From Flavobacteriales bacterium (GTDB lineage: Bacteria > Bacteroidota > Bacteroidia > Flavobacteriales_F > PHOS-HE28), in NCBI GenBank assembly GCA_020437875.1, contig JAGQVR010000082.1, positions 1 to 10,759 on the forward strand: a stretch of 10,759 bases of DNA, in the 5' to 3' direction. This document shows, in pieces, positions 1 through 6,222 of the stretch. The position numbers were made by a program, and so were the translations under genes. How positions within the stretch are numbered: position 1 is the stretch's first letter; each line of letters starts with the position of its first letter. Below the pieces are notes generated by a model. The model had not been told where the DNA came from, made no database searches, and worked only from the letters and a program-made list of their open reading frames with translations.

Positions 1-223
1 GTTCGGAGCGACGAAGGGTGAGCAGCCAACCCGCGGCGTGACCGAAGCCCAGCACCACACAGAGGATCAAGCCGGGGATGAGGAAGTCGTGGAAGAGCCC
101 GGTGTGCAGGAAGCTCAGCGGCAGTTGCAGAAGGCTTCCGTCCGGTGCCAGCACCAGCAGCGCACCGCCCACGATCGCGTTGATGGCGAGGAAAGCTTGA
201 ACGACAAGGAGCAAGGCGCGCAT
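1..223 (-). CDS. Small integral membrane protein, C-terminus cut by window edge
   Basis: The reverse strand is open from an ATG at 223 to the window edge, giving 74 residues. Two hydrophobic stretches are visible: residues about 3-27 (LLLVVQAFLAINAIVGGALLV), ending before a polar APDGS turn, and about 48-69, with a short segment containing LPLSFLHTGLFHDFLIPG between them. The second is followed by a basic LRR. I recall similar short multi-span proteins from Bacteroidetes with the same 'FLxINAIxGG...LP...DFLIPG' pattern, but no function is known to me. It is divergent from the secreted-protein gene starting at 274. An in-frame ATG at 286 would add 21 residues rich in arginine and overlap that gene, so 223 is preferred. 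The frame is well supported by its membrane-protein composition; the function is unknown. Confidence 0.72.
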   Translation of the reverse strand, partial: MRALLLVVQAFLAINAIVGGALLVLAPDGSLLQLPLSFLHTGLFHDFLIPGLILCVVLGFGHAAGWLLTLRRSE

Positions 224-273
224 GCGGCGAAGATCGCGGATCGAACCTTGCCGGCATCGAGGTGTATGGACCG

Positions 274-798
274 ATGATGCGAGCATGTGTCCTATTGAGC
301 TGGTTGCTGGTCCATACCCTGCAGGCACGGCCGGATGCTTCTTACATCTTCGTGCGAGACGGTCTTGGTCGACCGTTGCGCGGCACCTACACCGATACCA
401 TCGCGGCGCACCAATGGCTCGGGACCAGGCGCCGCCCGGCCTGGACGGTGGAACTGCACTTCACCGTGAGCAAGGCCTATCCCTATTCAGCCCATGAGAT
501 CGGCACGCATCAGTGCTGGTCGCTCACGCCGGATACGGTGCGCTCGTTCGGGCGCCATCGTCAGCGGTTCAAGGTGATCGACTGCTGGTGCGTGCAGAAG
601 TACCTGCTCGTGCGTAGAGGCCAGGAGACCATGCGGATCGACCTGCCGGAGGATGATGTCGTTGATCGTGATGTGGGAACGGTGATGATCCGGTTCCGGC
701 CGGGGAGGTATGCGTTGGCCGAGGTGCGGGTCGATCCGGAACAGGAAGAACGACCACGGTCGCGGGCCCCGCTATTCCATCACCATCACGCGCAGTGA
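274..798 (+). CDS. Short secreted protein with the M-x-I-x-x-P / F-x-PGR domain
   Basis: It encodes 174 residues. A signal peptide is visible at residues 1-18 (MMRACVLLSWLLVHTLQA), so the mature protein should be exported; it has no lipobox cysteine. A GAGGTG sequence at 259-264 sits nine bases before ATG 274; ATG 277 and GTG 262 are in-frame alternatives. The domain (about 22-150) holds cysteines at 81, 104 and 106, then ETMRIDLPED at 118-127 and IRFRPGR at 139-145. The same elements occur in the secreted proteins at 4072-5097 (DTMRIDLPDD, MRFKPGR) and, more weakly, at 2969-4078, so the three are probably homologous. Unlike those, this protein stops soon after PGR with a charged tail ending in four histidines that is antisense to the end of the convergent T9SS gene. 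It may be a truncated relative. No function can be assigned. Confidence 0.72.
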   Translation: MMRACVLLSWLLVHTLQARPDASYIFVRDGLGRPLRGTYTDTIAAHQWLGTRRRPAWTVELHFTVSKAYPYSAHEIGTHQCWSLTPDTVRSFGRHRQRFKVIDCWCVQKYLLVRRGQETMRIDLPEDDVVDRDVGTVMIRFRPGRYALAEVRVDPEQEERPRSRAPLFHHHHAQ

Positions 799-2265
799 CC
801 CTCCATCCACCGTGCGCAACAGGTATCCACCTGGCGCTATCCCGCGCAGGTCGATCATGTTCGCACCCGGTTGAAGCAGGTAGTTGCCGAGTGTTCGACC
901 GGTCGCGTTGAGCAAGGTCGCGCGCATCGGTGTGTCATGCTCCCATTGGACGGAGAGGGTGCCATGCGTCGGGTTCGGCCAAAGGCTGAGCGAACCTGTT
1001 CGAGCGGTCTCCGCCACAGCCGTGCAGATCTCCACCACCACGGCATCGAGCAAGGTACTGGCATCCATGCCACCGGCGTTGGACACGGTCAGTGTGGCCG
1101 CATAGGTGCCGGGCTCGTCGTAGCACACGGTCACCACGCTGTCGGTGCTGGTGGCGGGCGTACCACCGGGGAATTCCCAGAGGCGCGTGGCGACACCGTT
1201 CGGTGAGAGGTCGGAGAAGATGCTGCAATCGTTCACGCAGAGCGTGCCATCATCCACCTCGATCGTCGCTACCGGAGGTTGGGGCAGGTGCCACTTGGCG
1301 ATGCGGCTCGCGTCGATGCCGCCGGCCTGTGTGAAGTCGCCGCCCACGAAGAGCGTGTCATGATACACTTCCATCGTACGCACACGCTCGTTGCAACCAC
1401 TGCCTACGGGCACCCAGCTGGTACCGTTGAGGCGCGCGATGTGGTTCGGTGTGGTGAAGGCGCCGCCGATGTACAGTTGATCGCGGTAAACGGTCATGGC
1501 GGTCACGTAGTCGTTCAAGGTGCCACCCACGCGCACCCATTGGCTGCCGTTCCATTTCGCCACGCGGCTGGCCACCTGCCCGTTCGCACTGGTGAATCGC
1601 CCGCCGATGTACAACGTGTCCTGGAAGAAGCAATGCGCGAAGACATCGTTGTTCACACCGGCGCCCATCGCATGCCACGCTTCACCATCCCACAGTGCGG
1701 TGTGGTTCACGAGCGAATCGCCGGCGAGTTGGAAGTTCCCGCCAACGAAGAGTTGGTCCTGGAACGGGGTGAGGAAGCTCACCTGGGCATTGCAGCCGCT
1801 GGTGACGGACTCGTACGCTGTGCCGTTCCACTTGGCGATGCGCGCGAAGGGGGAGGAGAAGAAGCCGCCGCAGTACAGCGTGTCCTGGAAGTGCGCGATG
1901 GCGTAGACCGTGCTGTTGAAGGAGGAACTGCTCACGCCGGTGAGGTTGTACAGGTTGCTGCCGTTCCAGAAGCGCACGCGGCCGCCATCGCCGATGAAGA
2001 GCGCCGTGTCGTTGGCGTGCAGGCCATCCGCCGCCATGAAGGTCACGAGGTTGGCCACCGGGTGCCACGCGCTGCCATCCCAACGGGCGAGGTATTGCGC
2101 CGGTTGACCATCGATGGTGGTGAAGAGCCCGCCGGCAAACAGATCGCCCGCGAAGGGCTCCAGGGAATACACGGTGGAAGCGGCGCCACCGGCCACGGGG
2201 TGCCAGGTCTGGGCATGGCAGAGGACCGACAGGGCCGAGGCGAGGATGAGAGCGGACAGGCGCAT
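772..2265 (-). CDS. T9SS cargo protein: propeller-like repeats, PKD domain, type A sorting domain
   Basis: It encodes 497 residues. Residues 1-18 (MRLSALILASALSVLCHA) form a signal peptide followed by QTWHP. Residues about 20-330 carry seven repeats of roughly 40-45 residues with the pattern 'F.DTLYIGG.FT...ARIAKWNGS.W..VG', as expected for a beta-propeller-like surface protein. Residues 332-415 look like a PKD domain (LWEFPGGTP, then CYDEPGTYAATLTVSNAGG). Residues about 425-497 are a type A sorting domain: SLWPNPTHG, then ATLLNATGR, then the terminal GGYLLRTVDGG stretch. The family route is Sec export, then outer-membrane passage through T9SS with removal of the C-terminal domain. A role in adhesion or surface display is inference. 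The stop lies inside the convergent gene at 274-798. The start is fixed by the signal peptide; I see no strong ribosome binding site. Confidence 0.93.
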   Translation of the reverse strand: MRLSALILASALSVLCHAQTWHPVAGGAASTVYSLEPFAGDLFAGGLFTTIDGQPAQYLARWDGSAWHPVANLVTFMAADGLHANDTALFIGDGGRVRFWNGSNLYNLTGVSSSSFNSTVYAIAHFQDTLYCGGFFSSPFARIAKWNGTAYESVTSGCNAQVSFLTPFQDQLFVGGNFQLAGDSLVNHTALWDGEAWHAMGAGVNNDVFAHCFFQDTLYIGGRFTSANGQVASRVAKWNGSQWVRVGGTLNDYVTAMTVYRDQLYIGGAFTTPNHIARLNGTSWVPVGSGCNERVRTMEVYHDTLFVGGDFTQAGGIDASRIAKWHLPQPPVATIEVDDGTLCVNDCSIFSDLSPNGVATRLWEFPGGTPATSTDSVVTVCYDEPGTYAATLTVSNAGGMDASTLLDAVVVEICTAVAETARTGSLSLWPNPTHGTLSVQWEHDTPMRATLLNATGRTLGNYLLQPGANMIDLRGIAPGGYLLRTVDGGSLRVMVME

Positions 2266-2391
2266 GGGCGCAAGGTAGGATCGGAGATGATGAGGTTGCG
2301 GACTCGTTCATTTCGGTCAGCGTGGGACTGGGCGAAAGTGCCGAACTGATCGAGTCGCATAAGGTGCAATAGAATGAACCTCCCCATTCTC

Positions 2392-2401
2392 GTTCATGAA
2401 C
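2392..2401. promoter_or_regulatory. Perfect 10-base palindrome GTTCATGAAC upstream of the 772-2265 gene
   Basis: GTTCATGAAC reads the same on both strands. It lies in the 166-base gap between two leftward genes, about 127 bases upstream of the start codon at 2265. The 9-base string CTCGTTCAT covers its left side (2389-2397) and occurs again at 2303-2311; an inverted ATGAAC lies at 2374-2379. Spaced repeats in a promoter region can be an operator, but the sites are short and no regulator gene is nearby. I could not find a convincing Bacteroidetes-type promoter (TAnnTTTG) in this gap. It is recorded as a weak candidate only. Confidence 0.2.
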
Positions 2402-2431
2402 CTTCATTTTCGGCCAGGTCAGCCATTGGGG

Positions 2432-2881
2432 TCATGGCCACTCCAGCTCCAGCACACCACCTTCAGGTACTTCCTCCCAGCGCCGCAACAACGCACTGAA
2501 TTCGGCGATCATCATGGTGACCACACCGTCATCGAGCCCGTCGAGCAGTGCACCACGTTCGAGCGTCACGCTGGCGATGAAGTCGGCTGCGCGAACCGTG
2601 CCATTGTCCGTGCCTTGGAGGGTGCGCGCGAGCACTTCCGCATCCCAAGCTTCACGGGGCAATGTCCGGATGATGGTGGGATCGCTCAGCTGGTCGATAC
2701 TCCGTCCGGCGGCGATCGCACCGAAGAAACCGTTGTTGAGACCAAGGGCCCGCTCGGCCACGTAGTGTGCGAGGTCGTGGTGGGGCAGGTCCGGTCCGGC
2801 TGCCGCCTTGCTGTGGCTGCCGTCGGGTCGAATGCAATGCAATTGGTGCCGACCGTGGACGCGAGCGATGCGGATGCGCAT
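2432..2881 (-). CDS. Conserved cytoplasmic protein of unknown function
   Basis: It encodes 149 residues, starting at ATG 2881; an in-frame TTG at 2893 would add four residues. There is no signal peptide or membrane segment. The N-terminus forms a beta hairpin (MRIRIARVHGRHQLHCIRPD, then GSHSKAAAGPDLP) followed by HHDLAHYVAERALGLNNGFFG at 34-54. This 'RxDGS...P.HDL.HY..E..LG...GFFG' pattern is one I recognise from an unnamed family of short bacterial hypothetical proteins, in which the His/Asp cluster is conserved; metal binding is a possibility, not a finding. The rest (70-149) looks helical. It shares an 87-base intergenic region with the rightward operon beginning at 2969, so the two transcription units are divergent. 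The long rightward open frame crossing this region is a shadow until ATG 2969. Confidence 0.82.
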   Translation of the reverse strand: MRIRIARVHGRHQLHCIRPDGSHSKAAAGPDLPHHDLAHYVAERALGLNNGFFGAIAAGRSIDQLSDPTIIRTLPREAWDAEVLARTLQGTDNGTVRAADFIASVTLERGALLDGLDDGVVTMMIAEFSALLRRWEEVPEGGVLELEWP

Positions 2882-2968
2882 GGTGCAAAGCAACGGTGTA
2901 TCATCTTATTCCGTGGTCGGTCTCCGCATCGTTTGAACCGTTCGCCTCCGAGCGTGTACGGTGCAACA

Positions 2969-4078
2969 ATGAGGCGACTTCTCCTGGCGTTCAACCTGCT
3001 ACCATTCGGTCTGTTCGCCCAGCCCGGTTGGATCGGCATGGACTTCACCTTCGTGCTGGAGAAGGATGGTGTGGAGGTGCCGCATGCGGAGTTGCGCGAT
3101 GGCAAGGACTACAGCTTCGAGGTGGAAGGGAAGGGCGCTCGCGTGTTCGGCGATCGGGACCCGCGGTACAGCTTGGTACCCTTTCCCGCACAGCGCAGCG
3201 ACCCCATGCGGTATGTGGATACCCTCTGGTTCAAGATCAGGCACCGCGATGCAGGGGTGATGGAGATCGGCTTTCCACCGCGTGCGGGACGGGACTTCAA
3301 CCGCTTTTACTTGACCGACCACTTGTTGGTACCCTTTGCTCCCGGCCGTGTGATGGTCACCGATCTGACGACCGAGTTGCACATCACCGGGACCATGACC
3401 GGACTTGGTCAGTGGTGGAACGGTGGTCCCACCTTCACCTTGGATGCCACCTGTGGCTGCGACACCGTGCGCAATGTCGCTTCGCCCCTGAATGGGGAGA
3501 TGGACTTCCGCTTGCGTTGCCCGGTGGCGGCGGTGGAGCGCGGCCATCCAACGGCTCATTTGCAATTCACGAGTGATGGGCCTTATCAACCTGATCTACA
3601 TATGCGTGTGCTAGGGCGGCTCGGGGGAAACGGCTGGGATCTGGGCAAGCAAGCTTTCACACCCACGCGCCAGCGGATCGTAGGCTATCAGGTGCTCGCG
3701 GTGGATGATGCGGCCGCTCGCGACACCGTGTACGGATGGGACAGGCTTGGCAACGTCGTTCACCTGTCGAACCTGCGACCGACCGCGAAGGACAGCTTGC
3801 ATCTCCGGTTCTGGTGGCTCGGTGGTGGTGAGGAGGTACACATCACGCATCGGGTGGCACCGACCTTCGAAGGAGAGCAGTTGCTGATCTTCGAGGTTCA
3901 GCGACTATCAGTAGAGCTCGATCGCAAGTCAGGCTATCAGGAACGGGAGCTGGATGTGGTGGTGCCGCCTTTGGTGCCGGGTGCTTATTCGATGCACCTG
4001 GTGTATGTTGATCCGGATGGAAGTCCGGCACCGCGGTTCGATGCGTTGAACGGTCGATCTTTGATGGTGCGATGGTGA
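2969..4078 (+). CDS. Secreted protein of unknown function, first gene of operon
   Basis: It encodes 369 residues from ATG 2969. The frame is open much further upstream, but that part is antisense to the 2432-2881 gene, and residues 1-18 here form a clear signal peptide (MRRLLLAFNLLPFGLFAQ). The N-terminal domain (about 22-130) has FTFVLEKDG, a VDTLWFKIRHRD strand, GVMEIGFPPR at 96-105 and VPFAPGR at 121-127. These line up with MRIDLP and F-x-PGR of the proteins at 274-798 and 4072-5097. A middle region (about 135-190) contains C162, C164 and C184, the first two as CGC. The C-terminal part (about 235-360) is beta-rich and ends with VVVPPLVPGAYSMHLVYVD, resembling the last strands of an immunoglobulin-like domain. 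Its stop overlaps the next gene by 7 bases (ATGGTGA), indicating translational coupling. No enzyme motif is visible. Confidence 0.85.
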   Translation: MRRLLLAFNLLPFGLFAQPGWIGMDFTFVLEKDGVEVPHAELRDGKDYSFEVEGKGARVFGDRDPRYSLVPFPAQRSDPMRYVDTLWFKIRHRDAGVMEIGFPPRAGRDFNRFYLTDHLLVPFAPGRVMVTDLTTELHITGTMTGLGQWWNGGPTFTLDATCGCDTVRNVASPLNGEMDFRLRCPVAAVERGHPTAHLQFTSDGPYQPDLHMRVLGRLGGNGWDLGKQAFTPTRQRIVGYQVLAVDDAAARDTVYGWDRLGNVVHLSNLRPTAKDSLHLRFWWLGGGEEVHITHRVAPTFEGEQLLIFEVQRLSVELDRKSGYQERELDVVVPPLVPGAYSMHLVYVDPDGSPAPRFDALNGRSLMVRW

Positions 4079-5097
4079 ATAGGAGGAGGCACGATGCGCG
4101 GATGATACTCGGTGTGGTGATCATCCTCGTTCGGCCTGCGTCGCTCCATGCCCAACCCGCACCGCCCGATTTCTGTTTCGTGATCAGCGAGCCCGGTGAT
4201 GCGGACAAGCCACTGTCACGTGCGTACGAAGTGAAGCAACAGTACCGTGAGCGGGTGTTCTACTACAACTCGGATCGCTACTGGTTGAAGCCCGACACGA
4301 CCATCGCCTTGTCAAGCCGCGATCTCTTCCAAGCGGACAATGGTGGCTGGCGCGTGTACACACCGCTCGTTGGCGTGAGCGAGAGCCGGATCCTGGTGAT
4401 CGCCGGGAAGGACACCATGCGTATCGATCTGCCGGATGATCCGCAGCCCTTGATCGATCGTGCCTGGCGGCGTTGGGACCGGCCTTCGCCGGAGGTCATG
4501 CGCTTCAAGCCGGGTCGCACCTGGGAGGTGAACACCTGCATCAACGAATACCAGGCGGGTGTGGCTGCGCATCAGGTCCTGTTGCCACGGCTGCAGAAAG
4601 AGGCGGAATACGTGCCGCCACCAGCGAACATTCCACCGCCAGGCATTCATCCGCCGGAGCCACGACCCACGCCGCCCATCTCCACACGTGCTGCAGAGCG
4701 CCCTTCCACGGCAGAGGAATGGGAGGCTTTCTGGGCGGAGCAGCCACCGCTGAAGAAGGTACGCGTGGAACGTGTGAACGCGGATACCGTGTGGTTGCGC
4801 GTCAGCGGCCGTGTGATGCTGAACGGTGGATGCGGCAACGGCATGCCGCTGTTCGGCATCGAGATGCGCACCGATACAGGTTGGGTGGAGCGCATCCCTT
4901 TCGACTGGACCCAGATGGACTGCGGCCTCCCGTGGGGCGACTGGGAGGAACAGGTGGTGATGGTGCCGCCGTTGCGAGGGTGGGTCAGTGTGAACTCACC
5001 GGCGGCCTCCCGGGAACTGTTGCCCGGCACCTACCGCATCGTACTGAAGGGTGGGAACTTGCGCGAGGTGCCAAGCCCTGCCTTCGACATACCTTGA
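4072..5097 (+). CDS. Secreted two-domain protein with proline-rich linker, second gene of operon
   Basis: It encodes 341 residues. The start ATG overlaps the preceding stop by 7 bases. A basic n-region and hydrophobic core (about 11-28, ending SLHAQ) form the signal peptide; ATG at residue 11 (4102) is an alternative start that fits a signal peptide equally well. The N-terminal domain (33-160) contains DTMRIDLPDD at 114-123 and MRFKPGR at 143-149, shared with the other secreted proteins nearby. Residues 181-203 are a proline-rich linker (VPPPANIPPPG and on). The C-terminal domain (about 226-341) has cysteines at 254 and 284, a GWVERIPFDW segment and LLPGTYRIVLKG near the end. That arrangement resembles bacterial immunoglobulin-like domains such as the Big_14 type; the comparison is from memory. 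The protein is probably periplasmic or on the surface; the function is unknown. Confidence 0.87.
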   Translation: MVNRRRHDARMILGVVIILVRPASLHAQPAPPDFCFVISEPGDADKPLSRAYEVKQQYRERVFYYNSDRYWLKPDTTIALSSRDLFQADNGGWRVYTPLVGVSESRILVIAGKDTMRIDLPDDPQPLIDRAWRRWDRPSPEVMRFKPGRTWEVNTCINEYQAGVAAHQVLLPRLQKEAEYVPPPANIPPPGIHPPEPRPTPPISTRAAERPSTAEEWEAFWAEQPPLKKVRVERVNADTVWLRVSGRVMLNGGCGNGMPLFGIEMRTDTGWVERIPFDWTQMDCGLPWGDWEEQVVMVPPLRGWVSVNSPAASRELLPGTYRIVLKGGNLREVPSPAFDIP

Positions 5098-5102
5098 ACG
5101 CC

Positions 5103-5447
5103 ATGCGCATCCTCGTTTTCATCTTCCTCCTGGCGATGGTCCAGTCCACTTGGGCACAGACCCCGTGCAAGATCGATGGCCTGGAGTATCGTGGCACCGG
5201 CGTGGCCGAGCACCAGGAAGGCTGTGAGGGCTGCGGTAATGTGGGCATGGTGCGCTTCCTTCCGGATGGACGCTTGGACTACCTGCTGCCCGGTTCCGAC
5301 ATGGTCGACCGCAAGGTGTATACACGCAAGGGCGATCGGATCACGCTCGAAGGGGGCAAGGTGACGATGGAGCTGCGGGGCGATTCACTTTTCCTCGAAG
5401 CCTTCGACCACCGATACCCGTACGTGCGGGTGCGTGTGATGGAGTGA
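5103..5447 (+). CDS. Small secreted protein, lipocalin-like pattern, third gene of operon
   Basis: It encodes 114 residues, starting 5 bases after the preceding stop. Residues 1-19 (MRILVFIFLLAMVQSTWAQ) form a signal peptide. The mature part, about 95 residues, has three cysteines: C22 and a CEGC pair at 41-44. The strand-turn pattern VRFLPDGRLDYLLPG, KVYTRKGDRITLEGG and KVTMELRGDSLFLE resembles the short lipocalin-like/META-type barrels common in secreted Bacteroidetes proteins. That fold call is inference from pattern alone. There is no lipobox, so it should be soluble after export. Its position after two coupled secreted-protein genes suggests co-expression. The stop is only 7 bases from the stop of the convergent gene, leaving no room for a conventional terminator between them. 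Confidence 0.83.
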   Translation: MRILVFIFLLAMVQSTWAQTPCKIDGLEYRGTGVAEHQEGCEGCGNVGMVRFLPDGRLDYLLPGSDMVDRKVYTRKGDRITLEGGKVTMELRGDSLFLEAFDHRYPYVRVRVME

Positions 5448-5454
5448 AGCTCGC

Positions 5455-5808
5455 CTACGGCTCCGGCGCATCGATCTCTTCAAGGACCGATCGTCCCGCA
5501 GATCGGTCACCGGAGGTCCATTGCCAGCTTTCATGCAACCGGATCTTCCCGTTGCCCATGATCTCCGGTGTGGACCGACACATCCCGGTCATGATCTCGT
5601 TCCGGTCATTCACCTGGTGGTAGCGCATATCGATGTTGCCATGTTCATCCACAAGGCCGATCAAGTGTCCCTGCTTGATCCTTCCGCCCGCATACGTCGA
5701 GGTAAGGATGTTCCCATCCTGCTTGTAGTGGAAGACCGTTTCGTCGGAGGTTTCGCCGTTCGCGGTGTTCGACACGGGCTTGAACACCCTGCCATCATAG
5801 TTGATCAT
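5455..5808 (-). CDS. Small conserved protein, often misnamed 'N-acetylglutamate synthase'
   Basis: It encodes 117 residues and is cytoplasmic, with no signal peptide. I recognise the family from conserved blocks: NGETSDETVFHYKQDGNILT (16-35), YAGGRIKQGHLIGLVDEHG (39-57), IDMRYHQVN (59-67), MTGMCRSTPE (73-82) and GKIRLHESWQWTSGD (87-101). Many Bacteroidetes and Firmicutes genomes encode it, frequently annotated as N-acetylglutamate synthase. However, the sequence lacks the GNAT acetyl-CoA loop (R/Q-x-x-G-x-G/A) and is far shorter than ArgA, so that activity is not supported. The repeated G-x-L/I-x-G turns suggest an all-beta sheet. It is the last gene of a leftward set, 6 bases after the GNAT gene at 5815-6222. 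Neighbouring acetyltransferases may be how such names spread, which is speculation. Confidence 0.88.
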   Translation of the reverse strand: MINYDGRVFKPVSNTANGETSDETVFHYKQDGNILTSTYAGGRIKQGHLIGLVDEHGNIDMRYHQVNDRNEIMTGMCRSTPEIMGNGKIRLHESWQWTSGDRSAGRSVLEEIDAPEP

Positions 5809-5814
5809 GGTGGG

Positions 5815-6222
5815 TCACTTAAGGTCTTCGATGTTGTCCAGCACGTAGCACTGTTCCCATCTGGTCATACCGATCCTCGGGTAGTAGTCCACGGCCGCTG
5901 GGGCGGAGAGGAGGATCAATTTGGCCGTGGGTGCGGCCTCCTTGGTCAGGCGGATCAGTTCCTTGCCGATGCCCATGCGCTGATACCGTTCGTCCACGGC
6001 CAGATCCGAGAGGTAGGTGCAATAGACAAGATCCGTGAGCGAACGAGCAACACCGATCAAGCGCCCCTCCTCCCTGGCCGTGATAAGGAGGTCGGCCTGT
6101 TCGATCATCTTCGACAAGGTCGCGTCATCATCGACCGGACGTCGCGCGCCAAGCGTGGAGTTGACCAGGACCGCCTTGAACTCTTCTACAGAAATGCTGC
6201 GCTCAATGCGGTAGTCGATCAT
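5815..6222 (-). CDS. GNAT family N-acetyltransferase
   Basis: It encodes 135 residues. The GNAT fold is visible in order: an N-terminal strand and helix (MIDYRIERSISVEEFKAVL), the strand LLITAREEGRLIGVARSL (45-62), then TYLSDLAVDERYQRMGIGKEL (69-89), the acetyl-CoA binding motif with Q-R-M-G-I-G at 81-86. The C-terminal part, LILLSAPAAVDYYPRIGMTR (102-121), is motif B, with the Y-Y-P-R-I-G-M sequence found in small GNATs of the YitI/YhbS-like kind. Such enzymes transfer an acetyl group from acetyl-CoA to an amine; the substrate cannot be read from the sequence. The length is typical of the minimal family. The start lies 20 bases inside the end of the upstream GNAT gene, and a small conserved gene follows 6 bases later, consistent with one operon. 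Confidence 0.93.
   Translation of the reverse strand: MIDYRIERSISVEEFKAVLVNSTLGARRPVDDDATLSKMIEQADLLITAREEGRLIGVARSLTDLVYCTYLSDLAVDERYQRMGIGKELIRLTKEAAPTAKLILLSAPAAVDYYPRIGMTRWEQCYVLDNIEDLK

Noticed and set aside
1279..2349. A 356-codon rightward frame opposite the 772-2265 gene.
   Set aside because: It has no signal peptide, domain or sensible composition (Val, Glu, Gly and His excess); it mirrors the codon pattern of the real leftward gene in a GC-rich genome.
2396..2968. A long rightward open frame runs without a stop from 2396 into the secreted-protein gene, as if that protein were 560 residues long.
   Set aside because: It is antisense to the well-supported 2432-2881 gene, and a signal peptide begins exactly at ATG 2969, which would not lie in the middle of a protein.
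2882..2968. A possible divergent promoter pair between 2881 and 2969.
   Set aside because: A promoter is expected here, but neither strand shows the Bacteroidetes TAnnTTTG box with a correctly spaced TTG element, so no site is called.
5448..5454. A bidirectional terminator between the converging genes ending at 5447 and 5455.
   Set aside because: Only seven bases separate the stops, and I see no strong hairpin in the adjoining coding ends.
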